Origin: CAXXOK01 sp964640955
GTDB lineage: Bacteria > Bacillota > Clostridia > Christensenellales > Aristaeellaceae
Direction: 5' to 3'
DNA length: 64,000 nucleotides
Assembly: GCA_964640955.1 (NCBI GenBank)
Contig: CAZXJI010000007.1
Location: 1 to 64,000, forward strand
This document shows, piece after piece, positions 32,893-41,612 of the stretch. Numbering within the stretch: the first letter of the stretch is position 1; each line of letters opens with the position of its first letter. Under the pieces are notes generated by a model, which saw only the letters and a list, made by a program, of their open reading frames with translations, did no database searches and was not told the origin of the DNA. Made by a program: the position numbers and the translations under genes.

Positions 32893-34101
32893 TTATCGGA
32901 TCGAGCGCAAAAAAGCAACCAGTTTCGCACATTGCGCGGAGCTGTTCTTCTGTTCCGCTACGAAAGTCCGCGCGCGCTCCCCGATCGCCTCGCGTTCGCC
33001 CGGCGCAAGCGACATGAGCCCGTTCAGCGCGTCGCGAACACCCCGCGCGTTTTGAGGTTCGATGTAGCGAAGGTAGCCGTCGTACTCGTCCGGGATGCCT
33101 TCCAGTTTGCAGCAGGCCACCGGAACACCGGAACGCATGTATTCCAGCGTTTTGGACGGGAAAGAATAGCGCGTAAACGTCCCCTGCGCCGTGCGGGGGT
33201 TCACGAGCACGGCCGCGTGCTTCTGCAGGTAAAGCGCCGCGGAACGCGGCACGAAGCCGAAGAAGCGGATGTTGTCGCGTTCCTGCGCGGCTCGTGTGAT
33301 CTCGTTTTCCATGTCGCCGCGGCCGCACAGCCACAGCTGAAAACCCGGCAGGGCCTGAAAGGCTTCCAGCAGCAGGCCGATGCCCAGCTCCCGGTTGAGC
33401 GTCCCGGTGTAAAGCACCGCGGGGCGCGTATCCGCCGGCAACTCGACGGGCGAGGGCTCCGGTTCCTCCCGCGACACCAACCCTTCAATGATGATCACCG
33501 GCTTGCCGGCAATGGGCAGGGCCCCGGCCATGGGCGCGGTGAGCAGCACAAAGCCGTCCAGCTGTGCGCACAGGTCGACCCGCCTCCGGCCCATGGCGTA
33601 TTCGATGCGCCTCATCAGGCCCGTACGGCCGGAGGCTATGCCCAGCTCGTTGGGCAGGTCGGTGACGATCACGGTAACGCGCACGTCCGGATGGCGACGC
33701 TTAACGGCAACCGCCGCCCGCATGTACGGCAGGTAGAGCGAATAGACCAGCACCGTGCGGTTGTCCAGCGAGGCGGAAACCCACCTTTCCAGTGCGCGTT
33801 CGGCCCGCCCGGCGCGCCCGCGCTGCTTGAAGGGCGGCAGGTTGAGCCCGCCCAGCTGCGTGATGCCGTCCGGAAAGGTCTTGCTTTTCAGGAACAGCCT
33901 GCGGTAGCGCGTGGGAAACGCGCCCACGGGCAGGCTGTTGATGATCGTCAGGCTTTCCCCTGCCGCGAGGTTTTGCCGGATGCCTTCGACGAAGGCCCAT
34001 TGGTAGGCGTCGATCTGGTTTTGCAGGCCGTCCCGGGAAAGGCGCGAAACGGCCTTCACTTCATCCGGGTGGTAAAGCAGCGTCAGAAACGCGACGTTCA
34101 T
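32893..34101 (-). CDS. Glycosyltransferase family 4 protein
   Basis: A 402-residue GT-B protein. The N-terminal domain is variable. The C-terminal donor-binding domain shows VLYTGTLNRELGIGLLLEAF near residue 230, WLCGRGDMENEI near 255 and SFPSKTLEYMRSGVPV near 318, the E-x7-E-like region of retaining GT4 enzymes. The substrate is unknown. It overlaps the next upstream gene by ATGA and is the last of three glycosyltransferases on the minus strand. Confidence 0.83.
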   Translation of the reverse strand: MNVAFLTLLYHPDEVKAVSRLSRDGLQNQIDAYQWAFVEGIRQNLAAGESLTIINSLPVGAFPTRYRRLFLKSKTFPDGITQLGGLNLPPFKQRGRAGRAERALERWVSASLDNRTVLVYSLYLPYMRAAVAVKRRHPDVRVTVIVTDLPNELGIASGRTGLMRRIEYAMGRRRVDLCAQLDGFVLLTAPMAGALPIAGKPVIIIEGLVSREEPEPSPVELPADTRPAVLYTGTLNRELGIGLLLEAFQALPGFQLWLCGRGDMENEITRAAQERDNIRFFGFVPRSAALYLQKHAAVLVNPRTAQGTFTRYSFPSKTLEYMRSGVPVACCKLEGIPDEYDGYLRYIEPQNARGVRDALNGLMSLAPGEREAIGERARTFVAEQKNSSAQCAKLVAFLRSIR

Positions 34102-35303
34102 CGTGCCACCTCCCGGTACAGCTCGTAATACGCTTTAACGGTCTTGCCGGCGTCGAACTGCTCCGCCTGCTCAAGGCACGCGGCCCGCATGGCTTCCTTT
34201 TGAGGGGCGACGCGCTTCACGGCCCCGGCGAGCGCGGCCGCGTCGCCCTTGGGGACGACGGCCCCGCACGCCTCCGTGACGGCTTCGGGGCAGCCGCCCG
34301 TTTGAAAGGTCACGACCGGCGTGCCGCAGGCCAGCGCCTCCAGGTTCACCAGCGGCATATTGTCTTCCAGCGTAGGGTTCACCAAACAATCGGCCGTGGA
34401 ATACCACCCGATCAGCTCGCCCGGGTCGGCCGTGCGCGAAAGACCCAGTATACCGGAGGGCAGTTCGCCGATCTGTTCCGGGGAAAGGCCGATGGCGACC
34501 ACGCAAAACGCATTGCCCAGCGCCTGTGCAAGCGACGGCAGGTATTTTAGGCCCTTGCGCTCATCCCAGTCCGAAGCGACCGCGAGCGCCACGTAACGCT
34601 CCCCGATGCGGTAGCGCGCCCGGATATCGCTTTCCACAGGCGCAAAACGCTCCCTGTCCACGCCGTTGTACACGACGCGTACGGGGACGTCCGCGAGGAA
34701 GGATCGCCGCGTCAGCCCGGCCATCCAGCGGCAGGGCGCAACCAGCGTGAGGTTTGGAAGAGATGTGAACAGCCGCCTGCGCCTGCGGTAGTTGCGTCGA
34801 CTGCCGCCCAGCCCTATGCACGCGGGGTAGGCGGCCTTCTGCGGGCAGGCATGGCATTCCGTCTGCCAGCGGTTGCACCCCGTCCTGTCGAAATAGGCGC
34901 AGTGCCCCGTAAAGGGCCAGCAGTCGTGCAGCGTCCAGACCACGGGAACGTTCGAACGGCGCAGGTAGCGGAACAGAAGCCGGTGGTTCAGGTAGCAGCC
35001 GTGGATGTTGTGCAGGTGGATGACGTCCGGGCGGTACTGCGAAAGAAAGCGGATCAGCCTGCGCGTAGCGAGCACGCTTCCGTACCCTTCCATGTCCAGA
35101 AGCTTGCGAAGCGCCCCGTGCCACTTGCGCCCGGCCTTCCCGCCGATGCGCAGCGCGTAGACCTCCGTCCCCGGCGCAGGTGTGCCAGCGCCGAAGCCGA
35201 TGACCGTCTGGTCGCCCTGCCCGGCGGCATAATCGGCAATCTCCGCCGCGATTCGCCCGGTGCTGCCCGCGCCGCAGAAGGTGTTAAGCGTAAAGACTCT
35301 CAT
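34098..35303 (-). CDS. Glycosyltransferase family 4 protein
   Basis: A 401-residue GT-B protein. The segment VIHLHNIHGCYLNHRLLF near residues 94-111 and WTLHDCWPFTGHC near 123 resemble exopolysaccharide glycosyltransferases. A four-cysteine cluster (HC, CNRWQTECHAC) lies near 130-152 and could bind a metal. The donor domain has NPTLEDNMPLVNLEALACGTPV near 310. ATGA overlaps join it to both neighbours. Confidence 0.84.
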   Translation of the reverse strand: MRVFTLNTFCGAGSTGRIAAEIADYAAGQGDQTVIGFGAGTPAPGTEVYALRIGGKAGRKWHGALRKLLDMEGYGSVLATRRLIRFLSQYRPDVIHLHNIHGCYLNHRLLFRYLRRSNVPVVWTLHDCWPFTGHCAYFDRTGCNRWQTECHACPQKAAYPACIGLGGSRRNYRRRRRLFTSLPNLTLVAPCRWMAGLTRRSFLADVPVRVVYNGVDRERFAPVESDIRARYRIGERYVALAVASDWDERKGLKYLPSLAQALGNAFCVVAIGLSPEQIGELPSGILGLSRTADPGELIGWYSTADCLVNPTLEDNMPLVNLEALACGTPVVTFQTGGCPEAVTEACGAVVPKGDAAALAGAVKRVAPQKEAMRAACLEQAEQFDAGKTVKAYYELYREVAR

Positions 35304-36496
35304 GCTTTTTCCCCCGCAAGGCGCTTAAGCATCCGCTCCAGGTGTTCCATATGTCCTTCCCTGGTGAAGTGCGAAAGGTAATACGTCCGCGCGTTCTCCC
35401 CCATCTGCGCCTGATCGCAGCGCGCGATAAAGGCCCGCACGACGGCCGCGAACGCCTCGGGATCGTCGGGCGGCGCGCACAGGCCGCAGCCCGCCTCGGC
35501 CACGATATCCGGCGTTTCGCCCGCGATGGAGCCCAGAATGGGCTTGCCCGCAGCCATATAGCTTTGCACCTTGGCGGGAAGGGTGTCGTTGACGCTCGGA
35601 TCGTTGCGCATGCTGACCAGCATGGCATCGGCCAGCGCGTAAAAGCCGGGCATCTCCTCCGGCGGGCGGCGGCCGTAGAGGGTCGCGACGCCTTCCAGTT
35701 TCTTCTCATCTAAAAGCGCTTCGCACGCGGCGAAGTTGGATCCGTCGCCGACGATGTGCCAGCGGATGGGCTCGTTTCGCAGCAAATCGGCCGTCTTGAG
35801 CAGCGTTTCCACCCCCTGCACCTTGCCGATGTTGCCCGCGAATACGAAATTCCACCCTTGCGTCGGCGGCTTCTCCGGCAGCCGTTCAAAGCGCGCGTCC
35901 GCGAACTGGGGCAGGTAATCGTCCTGCGCGACGGCAATGCCGTGCACCTTTTGCAGGTAGGCCTCGAAGCGTTTGGAAGAATAGGCCAGCACGTCCGCCC
36001 GGGCGTAGATGCGGCGGCTGACCCGCTTCATGAAGGTGTACAGCGCCGAACCCTCGCGCACGTTCATCGCGGCCAGGCACGCGGGCCAGATGTCCAGCAC
36101 GTAGATCAGAAGCTTTTTACCGCTGATCGCACGCAGAAACGCCGCGGGCAGCGACATGAGCACCGGCGAGGTGGAATAGGCGTAGATCACGTCATAATCG
36201 CGCCGCATCCACAACACTCTGTGGCAGGCGGAAAGCATGTAGCTTACGTAATTGACCGCCAGTCCGATTTTCGTGTTTTTTCGTCCGATTTCAAAGCAGC
36301 GGCGCACGTGCACGCCGTTATGCTCCTCCCGGCGACGCCTGAAATGCCTGTATTCCTCGGGCACGACGCCGCTGGGGTAGTTGGGCAGGCCGACCACGGC
36401 CGTCACCTCGTGCCCGCGGGCGGTCAAAGCCTCGCAGATCTCGGTCACCTGAAACGCTTCCGGCCAATAATGCTGGCATACGACGAGGATTCTCAT
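35300..36496 (-). CDS. Glycosyltransferase family 4 protein (WbuB-like)
   Basis: A 398-residue GT-B protein beginning MRILVVCQHYWPEAFQVTEI, the typical start of the WbuB-type GT4 group used in surface polysaccharide assembly. Later blocks are VYVLDIWP-like LLIYVLDIWPACL near 130, FVFAGNIGKVQGVETLLK near 220 and LPAKVQSYMAAGKPILGSI near 315. SD GGGGCGG precedes the ATG. It lies 12 bases after the amidohydrolase gene, so all four genes probably form one transcript. Confidence 0.84.
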   Translation of the reverse strand: MRILVVCQHYWPEAFQVTEICEALTARGHEVTAVVGLPNYPSGVVPEEYRHFRRRREEHNGVHVRRCFEIGRKNTKIGLAVNYVSYMLSACHRVLWMRRDYDVIYAYSTSPVLMSLPAAFLRAISGKKLLIYVLDIWPACLAAMNVREGSALYTFMKRVSRRIYARADVLAYSSKRFEAYLQKVHGIAVAQDDYLPQFADARFERLPEKPPTQGWNFVFAGNIGKVQGVETLLKTADLLRNEPIRWHIVGDGSNFAACEALLDEKKLEGVATLYGRRPPEEMPGFYALADAMLVSMRNDPSVNDTLPAKVQSYMAAGKPILGSIAGETPDIVAEAGCGLCAPPDDPEAFAAVVRAFIARCDQAQMGENARTYYLSHFTREGHMEHLERMLKRLAGEKA

Positions 36497-36508
36497 GCGC
36501 CGCCCCGC

Positions 36509-37825
36509 TTACGCACGGCTCGCGTCAAGCCTGCGGCGCATCTCCTTGGCGCCTTCGGCGGCCTCGGTCAGCAGCGCTTCTCGGTCAAGCGTCGTAAACA
36601 CGCCGTCGCGGTAGAGCACCTTGCCGTCCACCATGGTCAGCCGAACGTCGCTGCCCTGCGCCGCATAGATCAAGTTGCTTTCCAGGTCGATCTCCGGGGT
36701 CATGTGCGGGGTGTGCAGGTCAACCAGGATCAGGTCGGCCAGATAGCCGGGCCTGAGCAGGCCAAGATCGCCGTATCCCAGGGCGCGCGCGCCTTCGACG
36801 GTGACGGCGCTTAAAACCTGCGCGGGGCTGACGACGGTCGGGTCGAGCGTGACGCCCTTTTGCAGCATGGGCATCAGCTTGATCTCCTCCCACAGGTTCA
36901 GGTTGTTGTTGCTGGCAACGCCGTCGGTGCCCAGCGCGACCTTGCAGCCGGCTTTGAGCATCCGGGCGATGGGCGCCACGCCGCTGGCGAGCTTCAGGTT
37001 GCTGATGGGGTTATGCGCGACGGTTACGCCGTGCCGCAGCAGGATTCCGATGTCCTTATCATCGCACCATACGCAATGGGCGGCGATCACGGGCCCGTCC
37101 AGTATACCGATCTTTTCCAGGTACGCGGGCGGCGATACGCCCCGGCGGTGCCAGCAGCCCTTCACGTCGTCCTGCGTTTCGCTTACGTGAATATGCACGG
37201 GTATGCCGAGCCGCTTGGCTTCCCCGGCCACCTTCGTTAAAAGCGTCTGCGTCGTCGCCCCCTCGGAATGGGGCGCGAACGAAAAGCGGATGCGGTCGCC
37301 CGCGGCGTGGTTCCATTTTTCCGCCATGGCCACGCCTTCAACCATGTCCGCGCAGCTCTCGTCGAAATCCACGATGCCGTGGCCCAGCATCGCGCGCATC
37401 CCGTTTCGCTCGATCGTCTCGGCCATGGTATCGGTGTAGAAATACATGTCGTTGAAGGCGGTGGTGCCGAAGCGGAGCATCTCCATGCAGCCGAGGTTCG
37501 TCGCCGAACGGATCAGATCGGCGTCCCACTGCTTTTCCAGCGGAAAGATTGCCTTGTTCAGCCAGTCCGCGAGCACCAGATCGGCGCCCACGCTGCGCAG
37601 GTACACCATCGGCGTGTGCGTATGCAGGTTGATGAGCCCCGGCATGCACAGGCACCCGTCCCCGTCGATCGTCTCCTCGGCGCTGAAGGCAGGCGCTTCC
37701 GCCGCCCTGCCTGCATATAGGACGCGGTTATCCTCGATCTGCACCACCGCGTCGCGGATGAACGGGATGCGGCTTTCCCCCTCCACGCCGGGGGTCAGTA
37801 CGATATGGTTGATGACGGTGCGCAT
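36509..37825 (-). CDS. MtaD/TrzN-type amidohydrolase (SAH/MTA deaminase-like)
   Basis: A 438-residue metal-dependent amidohydrolase. The metal ligands are in LINLHTHTPM near residue 62, HIHVSETQDD near 205, AHCVWCDD near 235 and ALGTDGVASNNNLN near 290. The closest pattern is the 5'-methylthioadenosine/S-adenosylhomocysteine deaminase group (MtaD), but substrate range in this family is broad. The ATG at 37825 has a perfect AAGGAGG site. The same frame stays open far upstream, but only as the antisense of the GH65 gene. It heads a transcript with three glycosyltransferases, with no known metabolic link. Confidence 0.82.
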   Translation of the reverse strand: MRTVINHIVLTPGVEGESRIPFIRDAVVQIEDNRVLYAGRAAEAPAFSAEETIDGDGCLCMPGLINLHTHTPMVYLRSVGADLVLADWLNKAIFPLEKQWDADLIRSATNLGCMEMLRFGTTAFNDMYFYTDTMAETIERNGMRAMLGHGIVDFDESCADMVEGVAMAEKWNHAAGDRIRFSFAPHSEGATTQTLLTKVAGEAKRLGIPVHIHVSETQDDVKGCWHRRGVSPPAYLEKIGILDGPVIAAHCVWCDDKDIGILLRHGVTVAHNPISNLKLASGVAPIARMLKAGCKVALGTDGVASNNNLNLWEEIKLMPMLQKGVTLDPTVVSPAQVLSAVTVEGARALGYGDLGLLRPGYLADLILVDLHTPHMTPEIDLESNLIYAAQGSDVRLTMVDGKVLYRDGVFTTLDREALLTEAAEGAKEMRRRLDASRA

Positions 37826-37916
37826 GGCTGCGGCCTCCTTGCTCGATTGAACGCCGCGCACAAAGCGGATGAACGAAACGGGCCGTGCGCCGGCGTCTTT
37901 CCCTGACGGTGGCATC

Positions 37917-37945
37917 ATTATAGCATGGTTTGGAACAAACGGCAA
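37917..37945 (-). promoter_or_regulatory. Promoter for the amidohydrolase operon
   Basis: Minus-strand TTGCCG (37945-37940), 17 bases, perfect TATAAT (37922-37917). Confidence 0.65.
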
Positions 37946-37988
37946 CGAAAGCGGCGGCCGCGGGGCGGATGGAAAAATGATCCCGGAC

Positions 37989-38017
37989 TTGACAACGGAC
38001 GAAAAAAGCATTACCAT
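37989..38017 (+). promoter_or_regulatory. Promoter for the GH65 gene
   Basis: TTGACA (37989-37994), 17 bases, TACCAT (38012-38017). Confidence 0.65.
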
Positions 38018-38024
38018 GAGATTA

Positions 38025-38041
38025 ACGGTTTGCAAACGATT
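38025..38041. promoter_or_regulatory. Probable LacI-family operator
   Basis: The perfect palindrome GTTTGCAAAC (38028-38037) is flanked by ACG and GAT, giving the ACG-TTTGCAAA-CG pattern typical of LacI-type sugar regulators. It overlaps the predicted transcription start of the GH65 gene, where binding would repress. Confidence 0.55.
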
Positions 38042-38065
38042 GCACTTATGCTGGGAGGCGTTGCC

Positions 38066-40327
38066 ATGGCTTTTGAAATTCATCCCTGGAAAGTCGTCGA
38101 ACCGAGCTTTCCGACCGATTCCGTACGCTTTTCCGAAAGCCTGATGTCCACCGGGAACGGCTACATGGGCATGCGCGGAAACTTCGAGGAGGATTACTCC
38201 GGCGACACCCACATCGGCACCTACATCGGCGGCGTGTGGTTCCCGGATAAGACGCGCGTGGGCTGGTGGAAAAACGGCTATCCGCAGTACTTCGGCAAAA
38301 CCATCAACGCCGTGCGCCTGATGGGCTTCCACGTGCAGATCGACGGCGAGACCATCGACCTGAACCGCTGTGCGTTCAGCGATTACCGCCGTGATCTGGA
38401 CATGCGCACGGGCGTCGTTTCCCGAAGCTTCGTCCTGCACCTGGACAACGGCAATGTAAAGGTGAGCGTGGAACGCTTCGTGTCGCTGGCGCAAAAGGAA
38501 CTGCTGGCCGTACGCTATGAGCTGACGCCGGACTACGAAGCGGAGATCACCGTACGCCCCTATCTGGATGCGCACGTGCACAACCTGGACAGCAACTACA
38601 GCGAAACCTTCTGGGACATGCTCGAGGAGGAGGAAACCGATTCCGCCCTCGCGCTGTTGACCAAAACGAAGGAAAACCCCTTCGGCACGCCGCGCTTCGC
38701 CGTGGCGGCCGCCATGGGCTGCTGGGCCGACGAGCTCGATCCGGCCGGCCGCCGGCGGGAGGAGGGGTATGTGGAAGCGGCCTACTCCGGCGCCGTTTCC
38801 GCGGGCCGTACGGCGCGGGTGGAGAAGTTCGCGCTGTGCTTCACCTCCCGGGACGAGGCGGAGAACCTGCTGCTGACCAAGGCGCTTCGCGCGGCCGAGC
38901 GCGCGCGCGACGTGGGCTACGACGAGCTCAGGTCTGCGCATGTCGCGGCGTGGGCGGCCCGCTGGGAGGCCTGCGACGTACGCATCGACGGCGACGATCG
39001 GGCGCAGCAGGGCATCCGCTTCAACCTGTTCCAGCTGCTGAGCACCTATACCGGCGAGGATGCCCGCCTCAACATCGGCCCCAAGGGCTTCACCGGCGAA
39101 AAATACGGCGGCGCAACCTATTGGGATACCGAAGCCTTCTGCCTGCCCGTGTACATGTCCATCGCCGGGCAGGAGGTGGCCCGGCAGCTGCTGCTCTACC
39201 GCCATATGCAGCTGGAGGGCGCGTATCACAACGCGAAGATGCAGGGGCTGAAAGGCGCGCTGTTCCCGATGGTCACCTTCACCGGTGTGGAATGCCACAA
39301 CGAGTGGGAGATCACCTTTGAGGAAATCCATCGAAACGGCGCCATGGCCTATGCGATCTTCAATTATGTTTCCTATACCGGGGACGAAAGCTACCTGTAC
39401 GCGCAGGGGTTGGACGTGCTTTGCGGCGTGGCGCGGTTCTATACCGACCGCGTACATTTCAGCAAGCATGCGGGCCGGTACATGATCCACGGGGTAACCG
39501 GCCCCAACGAATACGAGAACAACGTGAACAACAACTGGTACACCAACCGCATCGCGGCATGGAGCATCGGCTACTTCTGCGACGCGTGCGAGGCGGCGCC
39601 CGCCGCGCGCCGCGCGGAGCTCGCCGTGACCGGCGAGGAAATCGCCCATATGCGGGACGTGGTTGCCCGCATGTACTATCCCGAGGACCGGGAGCTGGGC
39701 ATATTCGTGCAGCAGGACACGTACCTGGACAAGTTCCTCGCCCCCGCTTCCGCCATTCCGCCGGAGCAGCGACCCATCAACCAGCACTGGTCGTGGGATC
39801 GCATTCTCCGCTCCTGCTACATCAAGCAGGCGGACGTGCTGCAGGGGCTGTATTTCCTCGACCATCTCTACGACGCGGAGACGAAGAGGCGCAATTTCGA
39901 CTTCTACGAGCCCATGACCGTGCACGAGAGCAGCCTGTCCCCCTGCGTGCACTGCATCCTCGCGGCGGAGCTGAACGACCGCGAAAAGGCGATGGAGATG
40001 TACCAGCGCACCGCGCGGCTTGACTTGGACAACATCAACAACGACACGGCCGACGGCCTGCACATCACCAGCATGACGGGCAGCTGGCTTTCCATCGCGC
40101 AGGGCTTCGCGGGGATGCGCACGGCCGACGGGCTTGCGCTGAACCCCTACCTGCCGGACGCCTGGAGCGGCTACGCCTTCCAGTTTGATTACCGCTCGCG
40201 CCTTCTGCGCGTGGAGGTCAAGCCCGGCCGGGCGTCGGTCACGTTGCTTCGGGGCGATCCGCTCGAGCTTACCCTGTGCGGCGAACGCCGGACGCTCACG
40301 GACTGCGCAGCCTGCGCGCTGGCCTGA
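38066..40327 (+). CDS. GH65 family glycoside phosphorylase, probably maltose phosphorylase
   Basis: A 753-residue GH65 enzyme of normal length. The N-terminal beta-sandwich spans about 1-270 and the (alpha/alpha)6 barrel about 310-680. The catalytic acid is the Glu of TGPNEYENNVNNNWYTN near 485. The phosphate-binding part HITSMTGSWLSI near 665 is closest to maltose phosphorylases rather than trehalose or kojibiose enzymes, so maltose plus phosphate giving beta-glucose-1-phosphate and glucose is the best guess. GGGAGGCG precedes the ATG. No beta-phosphoglucomutase or sugar transporter is adjacent, so this may be a lone gene. A LacI-type operator lies at its promoter. Confidence 0.87.
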   Translation: MAFEIHPWKVVEPSFPTDSVRFSESLMSTGNGYMGMRGNFEEDYSGDTHIGTYIGGVWFPDKTRVGWWKNGYPQYFGKTINAVRLMGFHVQIDGETIDLNRCAFSDYRRDLDMRTGVVSRSFVLHLDNGNVKVSVERFVSLAQKELLAVRYELTPDYEAEITVRPYLDAHVHNLDSNYSETFWDMLEEEETDSALALLTKTKENPFGTPRFAVAAAMGCWADELDPAGRRREEGYVEAAYSGAVSAGRTARVEKFALCFTSRDEAENLLLTKALRAAERARDVGYDELRSAHVAAWAARWEACDVRIDGDDRAQQGIRFNLFQLLSTYTGEDARLNIGPKGFTGEKYGGATYWDTEAFCLPVYMSIAGQEVARQLLLYRHMQLEGAYHNAKMQGLKGALFPMVTFTGVECHNEWEITFEEIHRNGAMAYAIFNYVSYTGDESYLYAQGLDVLCGVARFYTDRVHFSKHAGRYMIHGVTGPNEYENNVNNNWYTNRIAAWSIGYFCDACEAAPAARRAELAVTGEEIAHMRDVVARMYYPEDRELGIFVQQDTYLDKFLAPASAIPPEQRPINQHWSWDRILRSCYIKQADVLQGLYFLDHLYDAETKRRNFDFYEPMTVHESSLSPCVHCILAAELNDREKAMEMYQRTARLDLDNINNDTADGLHITSMTGSWLSIAQGFAGMRTADGLALNPYLPDAWSGYAFQFDYRSRLLRVEVKPGRASVTLLRGDPLELTLCGERRTLTDCAACALA

Positions 40328-40367
40328 TCCGCAACCGAAGAAGGCATCCCCTTCCACAACCAACGAC

Positions 40368-40411
40368 AAACCGCCCGTCGCGGGCTCTCGGAGCCGCGGC
40401 GGGCGGTTTTT
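40368..40411. terminator. Terminator between the GH65 gene and rplL
   Basis: AAACCGCCCG (40368-40377) pairs with CGGGCGGTTT (40400-40409), extended inside by CGCGG with CCGCG. T5 follows on the plus strand. Confidence 0.85.
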
Positions 40412-40429
40412 GAATGATTTTGTTCGGCC

Positions 40430-40807
40430 TTACTTGATCTCGACGGTCGCGCCGACTTCGGCGAACTTGGCCTTGATCTTCTCGGCTTCTTCCTTGGAAG
40501 CGCCTTCCTTGAGGGGCTTGGGCGCGCCCTCGACCAGTTCCTTGGCTTCCTTCAGGCCCAGGCCGCTGATCACTTCGCGCACGGCCTTGATGACCTTGAT
40601 CTTCTCGGCGCCGGCATCCTTGAGGATGACGTCGAACTCGGTCTTTTCCTCGGCGGCGGCAGCGGCGGTGGCACCGCCGGCGGCCGGCGCGGCCACGACG
40701 GCGGCGGCGGCGGAAACGCCGAACTTCTCTTCCAGCGCTTTGACCAGGTCATTCAGTTCCAGAACGGACATCTTCTCGATCTCGGCAATAAATTCCTCAT
40801 GAGTCAT
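40430..40807 (-). CDS. rplL: 50S ribosomal protein L7/L12
   Basis: A 125-residue protein with the L12 N-terminal dimerisation domain (residues 1-30, ELNDLVKALEEKFGV), the Ala-rich hinge (VVAAPAAGG, about 38-55) and the C-terminal domain with KIKVIKAVREVISGLGLKEAK (shown by its core) and GATVEIK at the end. It forms the ribosomal stalk on L10 and recruits translation GTPases. TGGAGG precedes the ATG. Confidence 0.97.
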   Translation of the reverse strand: MTHEEFIAEIEKMSVLELNDLVKALEEKFGVSAAAAVVAAPAAGGATAAAAAEEKTEFDVILKDAGAEKIKVIKAVREVISGLGLKEAKELVEGAPKPLKEGASKEEAEKIKAKFAEVGATVEIK

Positions 40808-40852
40808 GGTTTTTAGCCTCCATTCAATGCAATTTCAATCGTCGGGTGGGGT

Positions 40853-41374
40853 TCAGGCTTCGGCGGGGGCCGCTTCGCCCTCGCTCCGTTTTTGGGCGAT
40901 GGCGTCCAGCACGCGCACCAGGCCGCTCACGCCGCTTTGCAGGCTGCCCAGCAGGCGGGCCAGCAACACGTCGCGGCTGGGCACTTTGGCCAGCTCGGCG
41001 ACCTTCTCGGCCGTGAGAATCTCGCTGCCCATCAGGCCGGCCTTCACCTTGATGGCTTCGGTCTTGGTCTTGGTGACGAACTCGCTGATGATCTTGGCGG
41101 GGGCTACGACGTCTTCCATGCCGAACGCGAACGCGGAAGGGCCGTTGAGCACATCGTCCAGACCCGTGATTTTCAGGTCGTCCAGCGCGCGGCGGGCGAG
41201 CGTGTTTTTCAGCACGCAGTAGTCCACCTTGGCGGCGCGGCACTGCGCGCGCAACGCCGTAACCTGCTCCACGGTAAGCCCGCTGTAATTGACGACCACC
41301 ACGCCCTTAGCCTCTTTGAATTTGTCGGTGATCTCGCTTACGGCCTGCTTTTTCAGCTCGAAGTTCTTGCTCAT
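40853..41374 (-). CDS. rplJ: 50S ribosomal protein L10
   Basis: A 173-residue L10. The N-terminal domain has VVVNYSGLTVEQVTALRAQ near residues 28-46 and YCVLKNTLARRAL near 55-67. The C-terminal helices bind L7/L12. A perfect AAGGAGG site precedes the ATG at 41374. It is cotranscribed with rplL, and the L10 leader lies upstream; rplK and rplA are not on this side. Confidence 0.97.
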   Translation of the reverse strand: MSKNFELKKQAVSEITDKFKEAKGVVVVNYSGLTVEQVTALRAQCRAAKVDYCVLKNTLARRALDDLKITGLDDVLNGPSAFAFGMEDVVAPAKIISEFVTKTKTEAIKVKAGLMGSEILTAEKVAELAKVPSRDVLLARLLGSLQSGVSGLVRVLDAIAQKRSEGEAAPAEA

Positions 41375-41553
41375 TGGGGTTGCACCTCCTTGTGTAAGAA
41401 TCGTGCGATTCCAATAAGAAAACCCTTGCAGGCGCAAGGGCGAACATTGTCGCAAGGGGATTTCTCCCGCCTTACACCTCGGCGAGCCGCGCTTTAGCGC
41501 CGTTACGGGGTCGCCCCCGCTCGCTGTCTTCGGCATAGGTTTCCAAAGAATCG
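41375..41553 (-). ncRNA. L10 leader RNA (autoregulatory)
   Basis: The minus-strand RNA contains GCCGAAGACAGC (around 41533-41522), the hallmark of the L10 leader bound by the L10-L12 complex. It ends in an attenuator directly upstream of rplJ. Excess L10 is expected to favour termination. Confidence 0.8.
41416..41440 (-). terminator. Attenuator in the L10 leader
   Basis: Read on the minus strand CCCTTGC (41440-41434) pairs with GCAAGGG (41429-41423), followed by TTTTCTT. A second copy of CCCTTGC (41458-41452) can pair with the same GCAAGGG and would displace this stem. Confidence 0.7.
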
Positions 41554-41559
41554 AGCATT

Positions 41560-41587
41560 ATTATACCTGAAAAGTCCGGTTTGTCAA
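41560..41587 (-). promoter_or_regulatory. Promoter for rplJ-rplL
   Basis: Minus-strand TTGACA (41587-41582), 16 bases, perfect TATAAT (41565-41560). Confidence 0.8.
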
Positions 41588-41612
41588 GCGTTATGCGAAG
41601 AAAAACGGACGT

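Noticed and set aside
36509..40369. A 1286-codon open frame on the minus strand spanning the amidohydrolase and the antisense of the GH65 gene
   Set aside because: Only the part to 37825 has the amidohydrolase motifs and a Shine-Dalgarno site. The upstream part is antisense to a strong GH65 gene and open only because of GC-biased codon use.
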